Assembly (NCBI GenBank): GCA_963930775.1
Contig: OZ005692.1
Span: 4,822,135 to 4,886,134, forward strand
Length of the DNA: 64,000 nt
DNA from: Cliona cf. orientalis
Taxonomy: Eukaryota > Porifera > Demospongiae > Clionaida > Clionaidae
Direction of reading: 5' to 3'
Both the position numbers and the translations under genes were made by a program. A model generated the notes under the pieces. It saw nothing but the letters and a program-made list of their open reading frames with translations, was not told the DNA's origin and did not search any database. Shown here piece by piece: positions 1-11,195 of this stretch (position 1 is its first letter; the number at the start of each line of letters is the position of its first letter).

Positions 1-971
1 TTTCATTAAAAATATATTTTACCCCGTCAAGAACTCATTAAAATGGCATAAATTTAGACCCCTCAGAAGTAATTATGGCTCTTCCATGGGGGTGCATCTG
101 AAAAGTGGAAGAGGATGCGCAGTTTTGTAGTGGTTTACGGTGCACCTGGCATCATGAATATATATTATTATCTAGTGGGGTCCTGACCGTGCCGTGTGGT
201 TGACCAATACTCTGTGTTTGTGCCCACAAAGTCAGCAACACTAGGACGGTGCTACTGATCAACAATCCAGCGTATATATAATATTCAGTGATTTGGAATT
301 AATGTAGCATGCTAACTGTTGCATGGTACTGACATTTGATAGATATAATACTACTGTCAAATAATATCATAATTTATGTGTGTTTAACTAAAACTCATAG
401 ACGGACATTGTACTTTGAGTAGCTAACTTACAGTGTATGCAGAATAATAACATTGGGATTCAGCTACATAATAATATTATGTAGCCAATAAACAACTAAC
501 ACTTTCGATTGGCTGTGGGATACCATTGGGATTTAGCTACATAGCCAATAAACAACAGTTTCAATATTATTATTAGCTATATTAAATGATGATCCACTGT
601 GGGATGTCGCAAAGATCTCTATTGACACAAAATTGGTTTAGATTTACTCACATCATGCTGCAGTATGCAACTGGTACAGATCCACGCAATGATGGGTAAA
701 AATAATATTATTATTAAGACAGCCACAACTATTGTTGTGGTGACAGACAGTGACAACTTTAAAATTAATAATGAATAGCTGATTTTTATAAATCTAAACT
801 AGGTTTTGATTCACTCATCATGCAGCATGCAACTGGTACAGAACCACAAAATATTATTAAGATAGCCACAACTATTATTGTGGTGACAGACAGTGGCAAC
901 TTTAATTTCATATTAGCTGATTTTTATACTGATCTAAACCAGTAAGTGATGTCTCATGTTGGTCCAGTGGG
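1..971. other. AT-rich non-coding region upstream of the first gene
   Basis: No open frame with recognisable content is seen. The stretch has many short AATAATATTATT-type palindromes, two related copies of a CCAATAAACAAC-containing block near 470-560, and the tandem duplication listed separately. It ends in a TATA box and is best read as the 5' flank and promoter of the gene starting at 1108. Confidence 0.6.
632..951. repeat. Imperfect tandem duplication, about 160 bp x 2, in promoter
   Basis: The blocks around 632-797 and 798-951 share, in the same order, GCAACTGGTACAGA, AATATTATTAAGA, AGCCACAACTATT, GTGGTGACAGACAGTG, CAACTTTAA and AGCTGATTTTTATA. Small indels and substitutions separate them. 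The second copy ends only about 20 bp before the TATA box, so the duplication lies in the proximal promoter. Confidence 0.75.
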
Positions 972-978
972 TATAAAA
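972..978 (+). promoter_or_regulatory. TATA box of the first receptor-like gene
   Basis: TATAAAA lies in a GTGGGTATAAAAGTGAG context, about 130 bp before the ATG at 1108. That spacing would put a transcription start near 1003. The assignment rests on motif and position only. Confidence 0.5.
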
Positions 979-1107
979 GTGAGTGGCAAACTTAGTGCCC
1001 TTTCAGTTTTAATCGAGACATTGGTTTCTCAAAGAAAGTTTTACTGTAACATTTTAGCTGCGCTGGATATCACTGTATCAGTTAGCTAAGTCTTATGACG
1101 GAGAGGC

Positions 1108-4100
1108 ATGGGCAAATTGTCAATGCTACTGACAAGCATAGTAATATTATTGTCCATTATTGAGGCAGTTGCTTCAAGTTTACTATTAACTGAGAATTAT
1201 GTCGCCACCAATAATGGGACTAAATGTTTGGATAAAAATCGATTGCGACACCATTGTCTCAGATTCGAGGAGTATGGAAGGCAACCGGATGAGTATTTCA
1301 CAATATTTTACTTTGAATCTGGTAGACATCTACTGAATATCAGCTTGAAACTGGTACACCTACACAATTTCACCTTTCAAGGTCTGCCAGATATTAATGG
1401 GCTAGTTGTTGTTATTTTCGATGCACTAGTCAGTATCGCTTGGGAGAGTTGTTCAAATATCACAGTTTCTTCTATTGTCTTTACAAAGTTCACTAGTAGT
1501 ATTACATTATTAAGTTTTACAAACACAGTGATGGCCCAGTTGTACAATATTTCAATTGCTAACAGCAATATTACAGTGAAAATGTTAAGTTCAATATGGT
1601 GTTATCAGAGTGAAGTAGTTGTTAGTGATTGCAATTTTATTGGAATCCAGGGATTATTCAGCTCTGCAATGTTTATATTGAAATCAAAAGCTAACTTCAC
1701 TGGGAATAATATATTTATTGATAATACAGCATCGTATGGAGGAAGCTCGTATCTTTACAAGAGCAAGATAATCTTAAATGGAAGGAACATTTTTGCATAC
1801 AACAAGGCCACCACAAATTCCAACTATACTAGAATTTTTAAAGGAAATCGTTTCGTCAGAGGTTCTGGTGGTGCAATCTATTCCAAAGCATCTATGCTTA
1901 CCATCAACCATGCATCTATCTTCATGAACAATTCTGCACAATACAATGGTGGATCGATAGCAGCTGAGGATGGACACATTTTTGTTAAAAGATCATGCAT
2001 ATTAAAGTTTGAAAGAAATGCTGCTCCTTATGGTGGGGCAGTTGCAGTCTATAATGTAACCTCACTCTTGTATGGAAGGGTCTTATTCATTAACAATAAA
2101 GCTACAGTTGGTGGTGGTACACTGATGATGTATAGCAGTGGTATACAGCTGGGGTCTAAAACAGCCATGCATCACAGAATAATGGATAGCAGTAATCTTA
2201 CATTTTTGGGAAATGAAGCTAGAGAAGGTGGTGCAATTAAAGGTATCAGCAGTGTTATATTGATCGTGGTTGATGTCTATTTCATAAACAATAGAGCTTT
2301 TCTTCATGGTGGAGCAATGTTCTTGGAAGGTAGTTCAAGGCTAATGCTATCACCAGCTGTTAACACCACCTGCAGAGAGCAAAGGAGGCGCACTCTATGT
2401 TAAGGATTCTGAATGTTCGTTTGGATCATCTGATTCAATCCTTCCATCAATAGAATGCTTTCTTTTCATTTATGGTGATGAATTAAAAGGAAATGTTTTA
2501 CTGAGATTTGTGAATAACACAGCTGGATCCATAGGTAGCACTCTCTATGGAGGACAACTTGACAAGTGCAGGCTGTATTATAGAACCAGCCGTAGTGTAG
2601 ATAGGTGTGCAGGTGGTAATAAACCCTATAGTGATAACAGTAATGATGCGATCGGAGTATTTAAGAACATTTCGTAAATCATTCAGTTCCAGTCAGCTAC
2701 AAGCATTTCTTCACAGGTAGTGCGAATAAAGTTTTGTCAAGATGGAAAAATATTGGATGATATATACACAAAATATATCAAGTTATATCCGGGAGAACGA
2801 TTCAACGTCACTGTAATTGCATTAGATCAAAATGATTATCCAGTGCCAACAACAATTTCTAACCAGAATGACTATGAAGGTGATGACTTTCAACTTCGTC
2901 CGTCAAGTCAACGCATAGTTTTAAACGATTCGAATTCATGTACCAACATCACCTTTCAAATACTTTCAGTTAAAGAAAACACTCAAAAAATATTTCAACT
3001 ATATTCAAAAAATATTTGTAAGGGCTCTTTTAATAATTTAAGCCTTCAAGTTGACATTTTAGCATGTCCTGTTGGTTTTGAGCTGAAGGATCAAAGATGT
3101 CAGTGTGATAGCAGGCTCTCACAGTTCACACAAACTTGCACAATTTGCAACCATAGTAGAACTTTTAAACGGAACAGAAATAATTTCTGGATATCTAAAT
3201 TGGACACTAATACTTTAATCATTCATGAGTACCGCTGTCCTGTTGACTATTATAAAGATGATAATGATTCAGTAAACGTTACTCTTGAAGATCCGTCAGT
3301 TCAATGTGACTTCAACAGAATTGAAATGCTCTGTGGACGATGTGAAAAAAACTTCGACTTGGCTCTTGGTAGTCTACACTGTATTCCATGCAACAGTAAC
3401 TACCACTCCGCTTTAATTTTGTTTTTTGTATTGGCTGGTGTGATTCTCGTTGCTGTCATTTTTATCCTTCGATTAACGGTTTCTGTTGGAACACTGAATG
3501 GTCTACTCTTCTATGCAAACATCATCCAGGCAAACCATCAAGCATACTTCCCAAGAGTGACAGCAAGAGTGAAATTTTTCACCATCTTTATATCGTTTCT
3601 TAATCTTGATCTTGGGATCGAAATTTGCTTCTATGATGGCATGGATATCTATGCATACTCATGGCTACAGTTCCTATTTCCCTTCTATCTATTGCTACTT
3701 GTTGGCGGCATCATCCTAGCCTGTCGATATTCTCGCTCAATCGCTAAACAAGTGGGTCAGAATCCTGTGGCAGTTCTGGCAACTCTGCTACTTATGTTGT
3801 TCAGTAAAATACTCCAAGCCAGCATTGTTCCTCTCTCCTGGACCCACCTAATTTATTACACTGGTAGTCCTTTAAACGAAACTCGTAGAGTTGTTTGGTT
3901 GTATGATGCAAACATACAGTTTTTCAAGGAGCCCAAACACACTGCTCTTGGATTGTTTGCTATTAAATTTCATCACTTGTCATGTTTGTTTTACCATACA
4001 TTCTCCTCCTATTGACTGGCCACTGGCTTCAAGGTTGCTCCAACTGCATGGTGGATTCTTTCATGGTTGAACAAGATCAAGCCATTCATGGATGCTTATC

Positions 4101-4663
4101 ATGCTCCATACAGGAAGCACACTCGATACTGGACTGGGCTGCTGTTGCTCTCGCGATTTGGACTGTTTCTCACTTTTGCCATCAATGCCAATGGCAGTGA
4201 GAATGTCAATCTTGTAGCCGTATCTTCCGTCAGTCTTGCACTTCTTGCAGTCCAAAGAAGAGTCTATGAGCAGAGGTGGAAGGACCTACTCGAATCATTC
4301 TTTATCCTCAATTTGGGGATTTTTTCAGTGGCAATGTTTTATATCAAAGAAGAATCGAAAGATTCCAGTCAGTTTGTTGTTTCGAATATCTCCATTGGAA
4401 TTGCTTTCATTGCCCTAATGGGAATTATAACTTATCACATCTGCCTGGTCTTCAAATCAGCATCTAATCTCTGGAAATTGCACTTGCTTCCTTTTGTCCA
4501 GAAATCACAGAGAGTCTTTAAGGCTATGTTAGTCAGTGAAGGTGAAAGAGTAGCTGCAGAGGGTGACGAGAAAACTGAGCTATGTACTCTTAGACTACCG
4601 ACTTTGTCTGAGATTGGTGTTGATCTTCGTGAACCACTTTTGGAGCTGGAGAGTGAGTCATAA
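1108..4663 (+). pseudogene. Secreted beta-helix / multi-TM receptor-like protein, copy 1 (broken)
   Basis: The product begins with a signal peptide (about residues 1-23). An N-glycosylation-rich region follows, then repeated GGAI/GGAM-type turns typical of a right-handed parallel beta-helix (polymorphic-membrane-protein-like repeats). Next come a cysteine-rich linker (CPVG, CQCD, CTIC, CGRC, CIPC) and about seven hydrophobic segments with a cytoplasmic tail. The frame is open from 1108 to about 2375, then a small indel moves it to frame 2 (GGALYVKDSEC resumes at 2384). A TAA at 2675 interrupts frame 2, which reopens to 4015. Near 3965 the frame shifts and near 4050 it shifts back. The second shift is an extra GCAT in copy 1, absent from the copy at 54.8 kb. 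The last segment, 4067-4663, ends normally. Four lesions in one gene argue for a pseudogene, although assembly errors could mimic this. The family resembles large lineage-specific sponge expansions; ligand and function are unknown. Confidence 0.75.
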
Positions 4664-5834
4664 TCACAGATACGGCCTGCTACCTACTGATTAGAACTTA
4701 GTAATATACTAGTACTTTTAGGAGGGAGACTTGCTTGTACTAGCTAATAATAATAATAATACCAAAAGTATAGCTTACACTTGTTATAACTGGTCTACCT
4801 TATACATATACATTAATTTTTCTCTTATTGTATACTCTCAATTCTTACAATATTATCATTACGATCATAATAATATTATAATAGTGACAAGCTTTCAAAG
4901 TGCGTTGCTATCTATCTGTTTCGATGCCATGCAGTGCTGATGGACGCTAGACAATCAACAACATGCAGGCTATTATTAATTACTTTTTATTAAAGGGCTA
5001 ATTTCTGAATGTATAATGCTGTTATTATTATTATTATCATGAATGCTTGCATTCCGCCATGATATCTACAAGGTAATAAAAATTATGATTGGAATAATTT
5101 ACCACAGTGTACAGTAACAATGACAATAATCCATACTAAGTACAGATTGAATGTCACATATAATTATACCCAATCAAGAATCTCACTAAAGAGTGCTTAT
5201 TATTGGTATTCACCGTACTGAACGTGGCTGAAGGTCTGGCGAAGGATCTGGAGATCATAATAATATGTTTTTATGCTATTAAGTTATTATAGTTATTATT
5301 CTGTTACTGTAACAATTGAATCCCAATGGGTATACTGATGATATATAGCTAAACTAACAATGATCTATTATTATCCTTTAGTTTCAAAACGAACCCCATG
5401 CATAGCAGAAAAATAATAATTATGCTGGTATTTGCCAATCTCATGCATACTGATTCCAACCATGATTAGTAGTGTTATTCTGTAGATAATAAATAGATAG
5501 TAGATCTTACATGTGTTCAGAAGATTTATAGAGATATTATTTTCAGTGTTGATAATAACTGTATATATAATATTATGTCACCAGGGACTTCATGTTTACC
5601 AAAGAACCATGGCTTGCGGCTACTCTAGACCTGGTCTGTAGTACTAAGCTGTGTACGGTTCTCTAGCTAGGTTTGGGGAATGTTAACTTATGACCAGAAC
5701 ACGTAGTACCATTAATAATAATGCACAGCTGATATGTACGGCCATTCAGTATCACAAGCCAGATTGTACTGCCATAAGTAGCTATACTGCATTTGGAACT
5801 GAGTAAGTTTGGATAGCTATAGTTAGGAGTCATC
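4664..5834. other. AT-rich spacer between copies 1 and 2
   Basis: This spacer holds TAATAATAAT microsatellites and short palindromes but no coding signal. It includes the 3' flank of copy 1 and the presumed promoter of copy 2. No clear TATA box or transposon ends are seen. Confidence 0.5.
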
Positions 5835-7140
5835 ATGAAGTGGTTTTCTGTGATACTTAGAGTTGTCATTGTGGCATTATATGACTCTGGATTTAAAGCA
5901 GATTCTGAAACTAACTGTTTGAATCATATAATATATTATGTCACACCAAGACTTGTTGGATGTGTTAATGATCAAGTACCCTGTCAAACTATGGAGCAGT
6001 ATGCAACTTAGCCAGAAATATATTTTGCAAAATTAATAATACTTTCTTTTATTTTCAACCTGGTAACCATCAACTAAACAGTAGCTTAAAATTGACAAAC
6101 CTACGAAATGTGGTGTTTAAAGGTTTGCCTGATATTAGCGTTAATATTCTCTTGGGTCCATTTGTTAATATCACATGGGAAGACTGTTGGTTTGTTCAAA
6201 TTACTTCTATTAATTTCATATTGCCAGAAAATTATTCTTTTAGCATTGTATTCAAACAAACACAGCTGATAGACTTACACAACATTTCAGTCGCAGCCAA
6301 CGGGCATAATACTGGCTGTAGTGCAATATTGAGTCAGCGGAGTGAAATGGGTATCAGGGATTGCAAATTCATTGGAATCCAGGGATCATTTGGTCCAGCA
6401 ATAATGATGTCAAAGTCATCTGTTGTTACAACTGGAAATAAATTAATATATTTGCTAATTGTACAGCATATACAGGAGGAAGTGTGTATTCCTCTAATTC
6501 TACGCTAATATTGAATGGAACCAATGTTTTTATGAACAGTACAGCCAGTGTGCCATCCCTTTATAACCTTTTTAGTGAGTACTATAATAATATTATTGAT
6601 GCAATATGCAACCATGGTACAGGGAATTATCCCAAAATGCGCTTCAATACGGCAAGTGCATATGGTGGTGCAATTCTATGCAGCAATTGTACCCTTCAAA
6701 TTAATGAGTATTCTACGTTTAAAAGTAATGCTACTGAATACGGTGGAGCTATAGTAGGTTTATATTGCTGGATATCCATTCATGATTCTACTTTATTTGA
6801 TGGGAATTCTGCATATGCGGGTGGAGCAATGTACCTTAAAGATACCAATTTAATCATTTCTGGAAATGTCTCTATAGTTAATAATAGCGCTGCATACGGT
6901 GGTGCAATACACATATCTGACACAAATATTTCATTCAATATGGACACTACTTCTGAATCAAAGGTTTCAGAAATTTTGGTAGATGGATCAAGTTCTATGG
7001 TAGTCTTTCGACAGAGCATAGCATCACAGGTAGGAGGAGCTATTGAAAGCCATGCTAACAACGTTTTGATATTTACGGGAACAGTGAAATTTATTGACAA
7101 CTCAGCACTTAAAAATTTGGATTTCGAAATTTGGATGACA
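5835..7140 (+). pseudogene. Secreted beta-helix / multi-TM receptor-like protein, copy 2 (truncated)
   Basis: The ATG at 5835 opens a signal-peptide-like start (MKWFSVILRVVIVALY) followed by the same N-terminal layout as copy 1. The shared motifs FYFQPGNHQLN, KGLPDIS and CKFIGIQGSFGPA match copy 1 in order. A TAG at 6009 and a frameshift near 6030 break the start. A further frameshift lies near 6450, between the 6092-6508 and 6484-7185 segments. GGAI-type beta-helix turns continue to about 7120. The reading then runs into the 3' part of a reversed pogo-like transposase, so the cysteine-rich linker and membrane segments are missing. It lies in tandem with copy 1 on the same strand, about 1.2 kb downstream. 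Confidence 0.75.
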
Positions 7141-7142
7141 CC

Positions 7143-8021
7143 TTATGTCTTTCCAGTGTATAACAGCTGCATCGGTAAGAAATGACCACTGAGAGAGCAG
7201 GTAAAAGTGGCCGTAATCATTCGCTTGTCATTCAAGCCTTTTAACTCGACTCTCTTTGTACTTTGCTCTTCAAGTGTCCAGTTGCCTGAGGGAACTAATT
7301 GAAGACCTGTTTGGTCCCAATTCAAAACCAGTTGATCAGGGATTTTGTGTTCAGCCACCATACCCGAAATTTCTGACAGGAATTTGTGTTTTTTGGCTTG
7401 AACCTCACTATTACTAAGAATGCTCGTTTTGGTTGTTGCTTTTCGTTTCACATAGCCCATTCGTTTAAGAATAGAGATTGCCCATCCCCTGGTTAGTGCT
7501 ATATGACCTCCATTCTCAACAAGTAGATTTCTATCCTTGGATGTGACAATACCTTCAGCTGCTGCTTGAACTAGCTGAGCACTCACGGGTGCACCTGTTT
7601 GTCTGAGAGCTCGAATATACTTTTGGACATCTCGATCAAGATCTTCTCCCAATGTTAGAGGCCTTCCCCGCTTTTTCATGGGCAGGGTAGTGATTTCACT
7701 GGTGTCATTTTGTTTTGAACGTGTAGCCAACTCGGTTGTATACAAGTTCTTGTACTTTCTGACAGTACTTTCTGGTAGATCACCCAGATCAGTTTTGAAA
7801 TGCCTCCTTGCTGCTGCTGCGCCATTCTCTGCCGCGTATTTGCCAATTTTTGCCCTAGTCTCTTCCGAATGCTTCTCAGGTTTGCGCTTTTTACCCGCAA
7901 TCGAAGTCTCCAATACTGCTGACACTCGTTTGTTGGCCTCCTCGGTTTCCCTCCGCCCAATTCCAGTCAGCTCATGTGTAGGCAGAGCATCCTTTTTCTT
8001 AAAATATTTTAGCAAACTCAT
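7143..8021 (-). mobile_element. pogo-like transposase, 3'-truncated
   Basis: The minus-strand frame begins at the methionine of MSLLKYFKKKDALP (ATG at 8021) and holds the N-terminal half of a Tc1/mariner-pogo type transposase. A basic KKRGRP linker is followed by the conserved YIRALR, NGGHI and VKRKA stretch and by the first catalytic aspartate in LNWDQTG. The frame stops after LLYTGKT, so the second and third catalytic acids are missing. It is clearly related to the intact transposase at 34140-35576, which has the same motifs in the same order, but the two are diverged in sequence. The broken end abuts receptor copy 2, suggesting a deletion or rearrangement joined them. No matching terminal repeats were found. 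Confidence 0.8.
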
Positions 8022-8063
8022 GATTAGCACTGTAGCTACAACGCAACTAGCACTAGCATGCAC

Positions 8064-9179
8064 TCGTGTATGATCACGTGGTAAACCACTTGCGCATGCG
8101 TGTGGGTAATAATTGTGTTGGTTAAAATAATGTAATGTTATTCATGCGTCTAGGCAATACCGCGCACGAATACGCATGAATAAGATACACGCATAAATTT
8201 CTTGATTTACGGTAGCTTTAATTTCAACAAATGCAGCCAGGTGCACCACATGTGGTTTGTTCAATCAGGATCTGATAAAAACTCCTTGTATTCAGCTATA
8301 TGCACCAGTAAGATTAGGCAGACTATGCATAAATGAAAGGAATAATGCATATACCCTATGATATTCAGAGTGGTCGGTCAATTGGAGTACAAGATTTGCT
8401 TTCGGAGTGGCTTGATACAGAAATGGTTCATGGTTATTGTGATGGGTAAATTTGCAAAGCATGAGTAGACTATAATATAATATAATAATATTATAGTCCT
8501 GGGTATATAAGCAAATACCATAGTGTCCCAGGCAAGCACTCTGTGCACTCCTGCGTAAGTATTAGCTTCGTACCCAGGCCCTTTGATCGAGGGGGAGGAG
8601 AAAGGGCCTGGTACCCATTGCACGCGCATGTGCCAACTACCCCAAGAAAACCTGGGGTACCGCGAACGACTGTACGCTTTTTCGCTCTCCTTTCGCGCCT
8701 AGGGTATGAAGCGATGTCATATTGGTGTAGCCTCGTACCCTAGGCCGCTGGAGGAGGGCGAAAATGCGTACAGTAGTTCGTGGCACCCCAGGTGCCACGA
8801 ACTAATGTACCATGCACATACCAGCTTGGATAAGCCCCCATGCACGTTGGCAAAGATTGTGATTTTACTAACATTCAGGCGGGACACTACAATAATGACC
8901 TACTAGCTGTATACCCATACCATATTATTATACAGATGTGGACAGGAAGTATCCCTGGAAAAAGGGAATGCAATTACAGAATTACCAGGTGTACTATGTT
9001 TACATGTCTTTGACCATCATGCTACGTAAGTATCAATAAATGAACAATCATTGGAGTCTCAAAATACTACCTAGTATATATATTATTTCTAGAAATGGAA
9101 TGAAGTCAACTGTTCAAATCCAGGTGCAAATGATAGTACCCTGTTAATATACAGTGCTGGCAAGGAGAGCTCAGGGACT
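8064..9179. other. Non-coding region with a GC-rich foldback segment
   Basis: Most of this stretch is AT-rich and empty. Around 8550-8815 it is GC-rich and folds on itself: CCCAGGCCCTTT and AAAGGGCCTGG face each other across about 10 bp, CCCCAGGTGCCACG is locally palindromic, and CGTACCC(A/T)AGGCC recurs. This looks like a small inverted-repeat element, but its ends could not be fixed. Confidence 0.45.
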
Positions 9180-9720
9180 CAGGGACTCAACTGGGAAACT
9201 TCGGTCGTATAGGCTGATCAAAAACGAGTTCCATAGGGAAATGTACCTGACCCTCCCCCCGTACTTGAGAGTCCCACATATACCAGACTAAGAATTAGCG
9301 CACACGCACTGTGGATAGAGACAGGCCGATATAATCTTCCAGCTCCTCTACCTGTCCAGGAAAGAACCTGTTGGTTTTGTTCAGAAGAGCAAGCAATCGA
9401 AGATGAAGTCCATTTTTTGTTCAGTTGCAGTCTATACACGCAGGAAAGGCAAGAATTCTTTGATTACAGTAAACAAATAAACAAAAGTTTCCCCTACCTC
9501 ACAGATATTGATAAATGGAGATTTATGTCACGTAGTAACGACAAACACTTAATCTACTTGCTCAGTAAATTCATTTCAGTAGCTTTTTGAGAAAAGAGCA
9601 CACTCTCACTAACTCTCATTAACTGCCATTATCTCTTTTTATAATGCTTGTACTATGCTGACTATTGGGCCTCCTGGCCTCTACTGTCATTAAAATTAAT
9701 AATAATAATAATATTATTAT
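9180..9720 (+). mobile_element. LINE (non-LTR retrotransposon) 3' remnant
   Basis: Read with one frame change near 9290, the stretch gives a typical C-terminal end of LINE ORF2: LRISAHALWIETGRYN, then a CWFC-x9-HFLFSC zinc-knuckle-like block, ending at TGA 9588-9590. A short 3' UTR and an (ATA)n/AATAAT tail follow near 9700, as expected for a 5'-truncated insertion. The reverse transcriptase core is absent, so the copy is dead. Confidence 0.7.
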
Positions 9721-9773
9721 ATTCTTATATGTACTGTATACATGTAGAAATCACACATAATACTAGGGCATAG

Positions 9774-11060
9774 GGTGCATTATGGCCTGACGGGAGTTGT
9801 TATTTATGAAAGATTGTCAAAAGGTCTAGCACATTATTCAGCCTTCGTAAAGTCAATAAAAGATGGAAGCAAATGGTTCTACATAAACAATTCTCAGGTA
9901 CATCTACGTATGCAGATAAGTCACTACATTATGTATCAAGTTCAGTATACTCCTGTAGGTTACACAAGTGAGCATTGCAACTGTTCTTTATATGCTTTTT
10001 TATGAACAGCAAGGTACTGTCATTAATAATATTATGACACATGCTAAATTACTTCTAGCCCATTGCTATGCGGTTGCTAAGGTACTATTATAATTATTAT
10101 AGTATAATTATGTGATGCAGTCCGGTCATGTCCATATAGTTGAGGGCTAAAAACATGTTTATTGTATCCATGCAGCGTTCTCCCCAAGCTAAATTCAAGG
10201 CATGATGGGAGGGCATAGTTAGGGTGGAGCCTGTGGCCACATCAAAGCTCCTATTCCCACACCAAAGGAAACTATTTACTAAAGGCTTGTTGGGCCGACA
10301 TGCCTTAGGTATGCTAGGGAGAACACTGCCATGGATACAATGGGATAAAAAAAATTAATGTAGATCAATCCCTCGCCTTGTATATAATATTATGCAGTAT
10401 AGTAGCACACATCCCGAGGGCAAAGTTGGGAGTTGGTCAATTATCAGGACCATCATTAATTTTTACAGATAAGCAAGAATTATTCACACTTTCTTTGACT
10501 GAATGCAAGTCATTGCTGGGGATGGGGTGGCTGAATGATCAGGTATATGGTACAATGTCATGACAGTTACAATTAAATTCTATAGACATGCATCTTGTAT
10601 CTTGCAGGTCATAGATGCCTACATTGGTCTAGTGTGTAAAGAAGCAGCAAATGTATGGTAACAATTCTATTTTCTTAAAATTTACCACTATTGACATGCA
10701 CACAGAGTGGTATCGATATAATGGCATTTGGGTGTGTCTTCTTTGAAATGTTTGACCGTGGCTATACAAAGCTTCCAACCAGATATAAACAAGTAAAATT
10801 AATTATGTTTTCTATTGAAGAAAATTTATTACTTTTATGAATAGCCTGGCATTTTGAAAAACGATAAGCTCTTCTTCATTAATAATGAGGGTAGAAGTCA
10901 CTGGACACTCTTGGTATAGTTTTATTATGAGTACATGCATAACTGACCACAGAATTAAACAATTATTTCAGGTCATAAGTATTCCTGAACAAAGAGCAGA
11001 ATATTATGATTCTTGTCTTTCAGAAAACCAAGAAAATAATTTAATTATGAAGACAGTTGC
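9774..11060 (+). CDS. Partial deubiquitinase / Ulp1-like protease gene, spliced
   Basis: Exon 9774-9897 encodes a block like the C-terminal box of ubiquitin-specific proteases (YGLTGVV, HYSAFVK, KWFYINNSQ). Later exons read as a Ulp1/SENP (C48) domain. Exon 10406-10542 ends in GMGWLNDQ, exon 10608-10652 continues VIDAYIGLV, and exons 10706-10792, 10845-10913 (GRSHWTLL, catalytic His) and 10972-11060 (AEYYDS, catalytic Asp) follow. The internal Ulp1 exons have GT-AG borders and join in frame. The exon carrying the catalytic cysteine is not seen before the MULE transposase at 11196. The gene may therefore be cut off by that element, or be cargo of it, since Ulp1-like genes are known in Mutator-like elements. 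The link between the USP-like exon and the Ulp exons is inferred from order and strand. Confidence 0.6.
10161..10341. mobile_element. Short MITE, hAT-like ends
   Basis: ATTGTATCCATG(C)AGCGTTCTCCC at the left faces the reverse complement GGGAGAACACTGCCATGGATACAAT at the right, an imperfect 24-bp inverted repeat around about 130 bp of non-coding DNA. The CAGNGTTCTCCC core resembles hAT termini, but I could not find an 8-bp target duplication. It sits in an intron of the Ulp-like gene. Confidence 0.6.
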
Positions 11061-11195
11061 GTGAGTCAAGAACAATAATATATACTGAAGAGTTGTATAC
11101 ACCGTATTACCTCTAATTTAACGGATACCAGAAAAATAATTATTTTGGCCAATGTCCGCTATAATTAGAGCACACGAAAATAGCCGGCGTTCGAA
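11061..11195. other. Junction between Ulp-like exon and MULE transposase
   Basis: This short stretch begins with a canonical GTGAGT donor. It holds no further Ulp1 exon and no clear Mutator terminal inverted repeat. Confidence 0.4.

Noticed and set aside
8378-8906. Overlapping frames in the GC-rich foldback region
   Set aside because: Symmetry of the inverted repeats creates open frames on both strands; no conserved content is seen.
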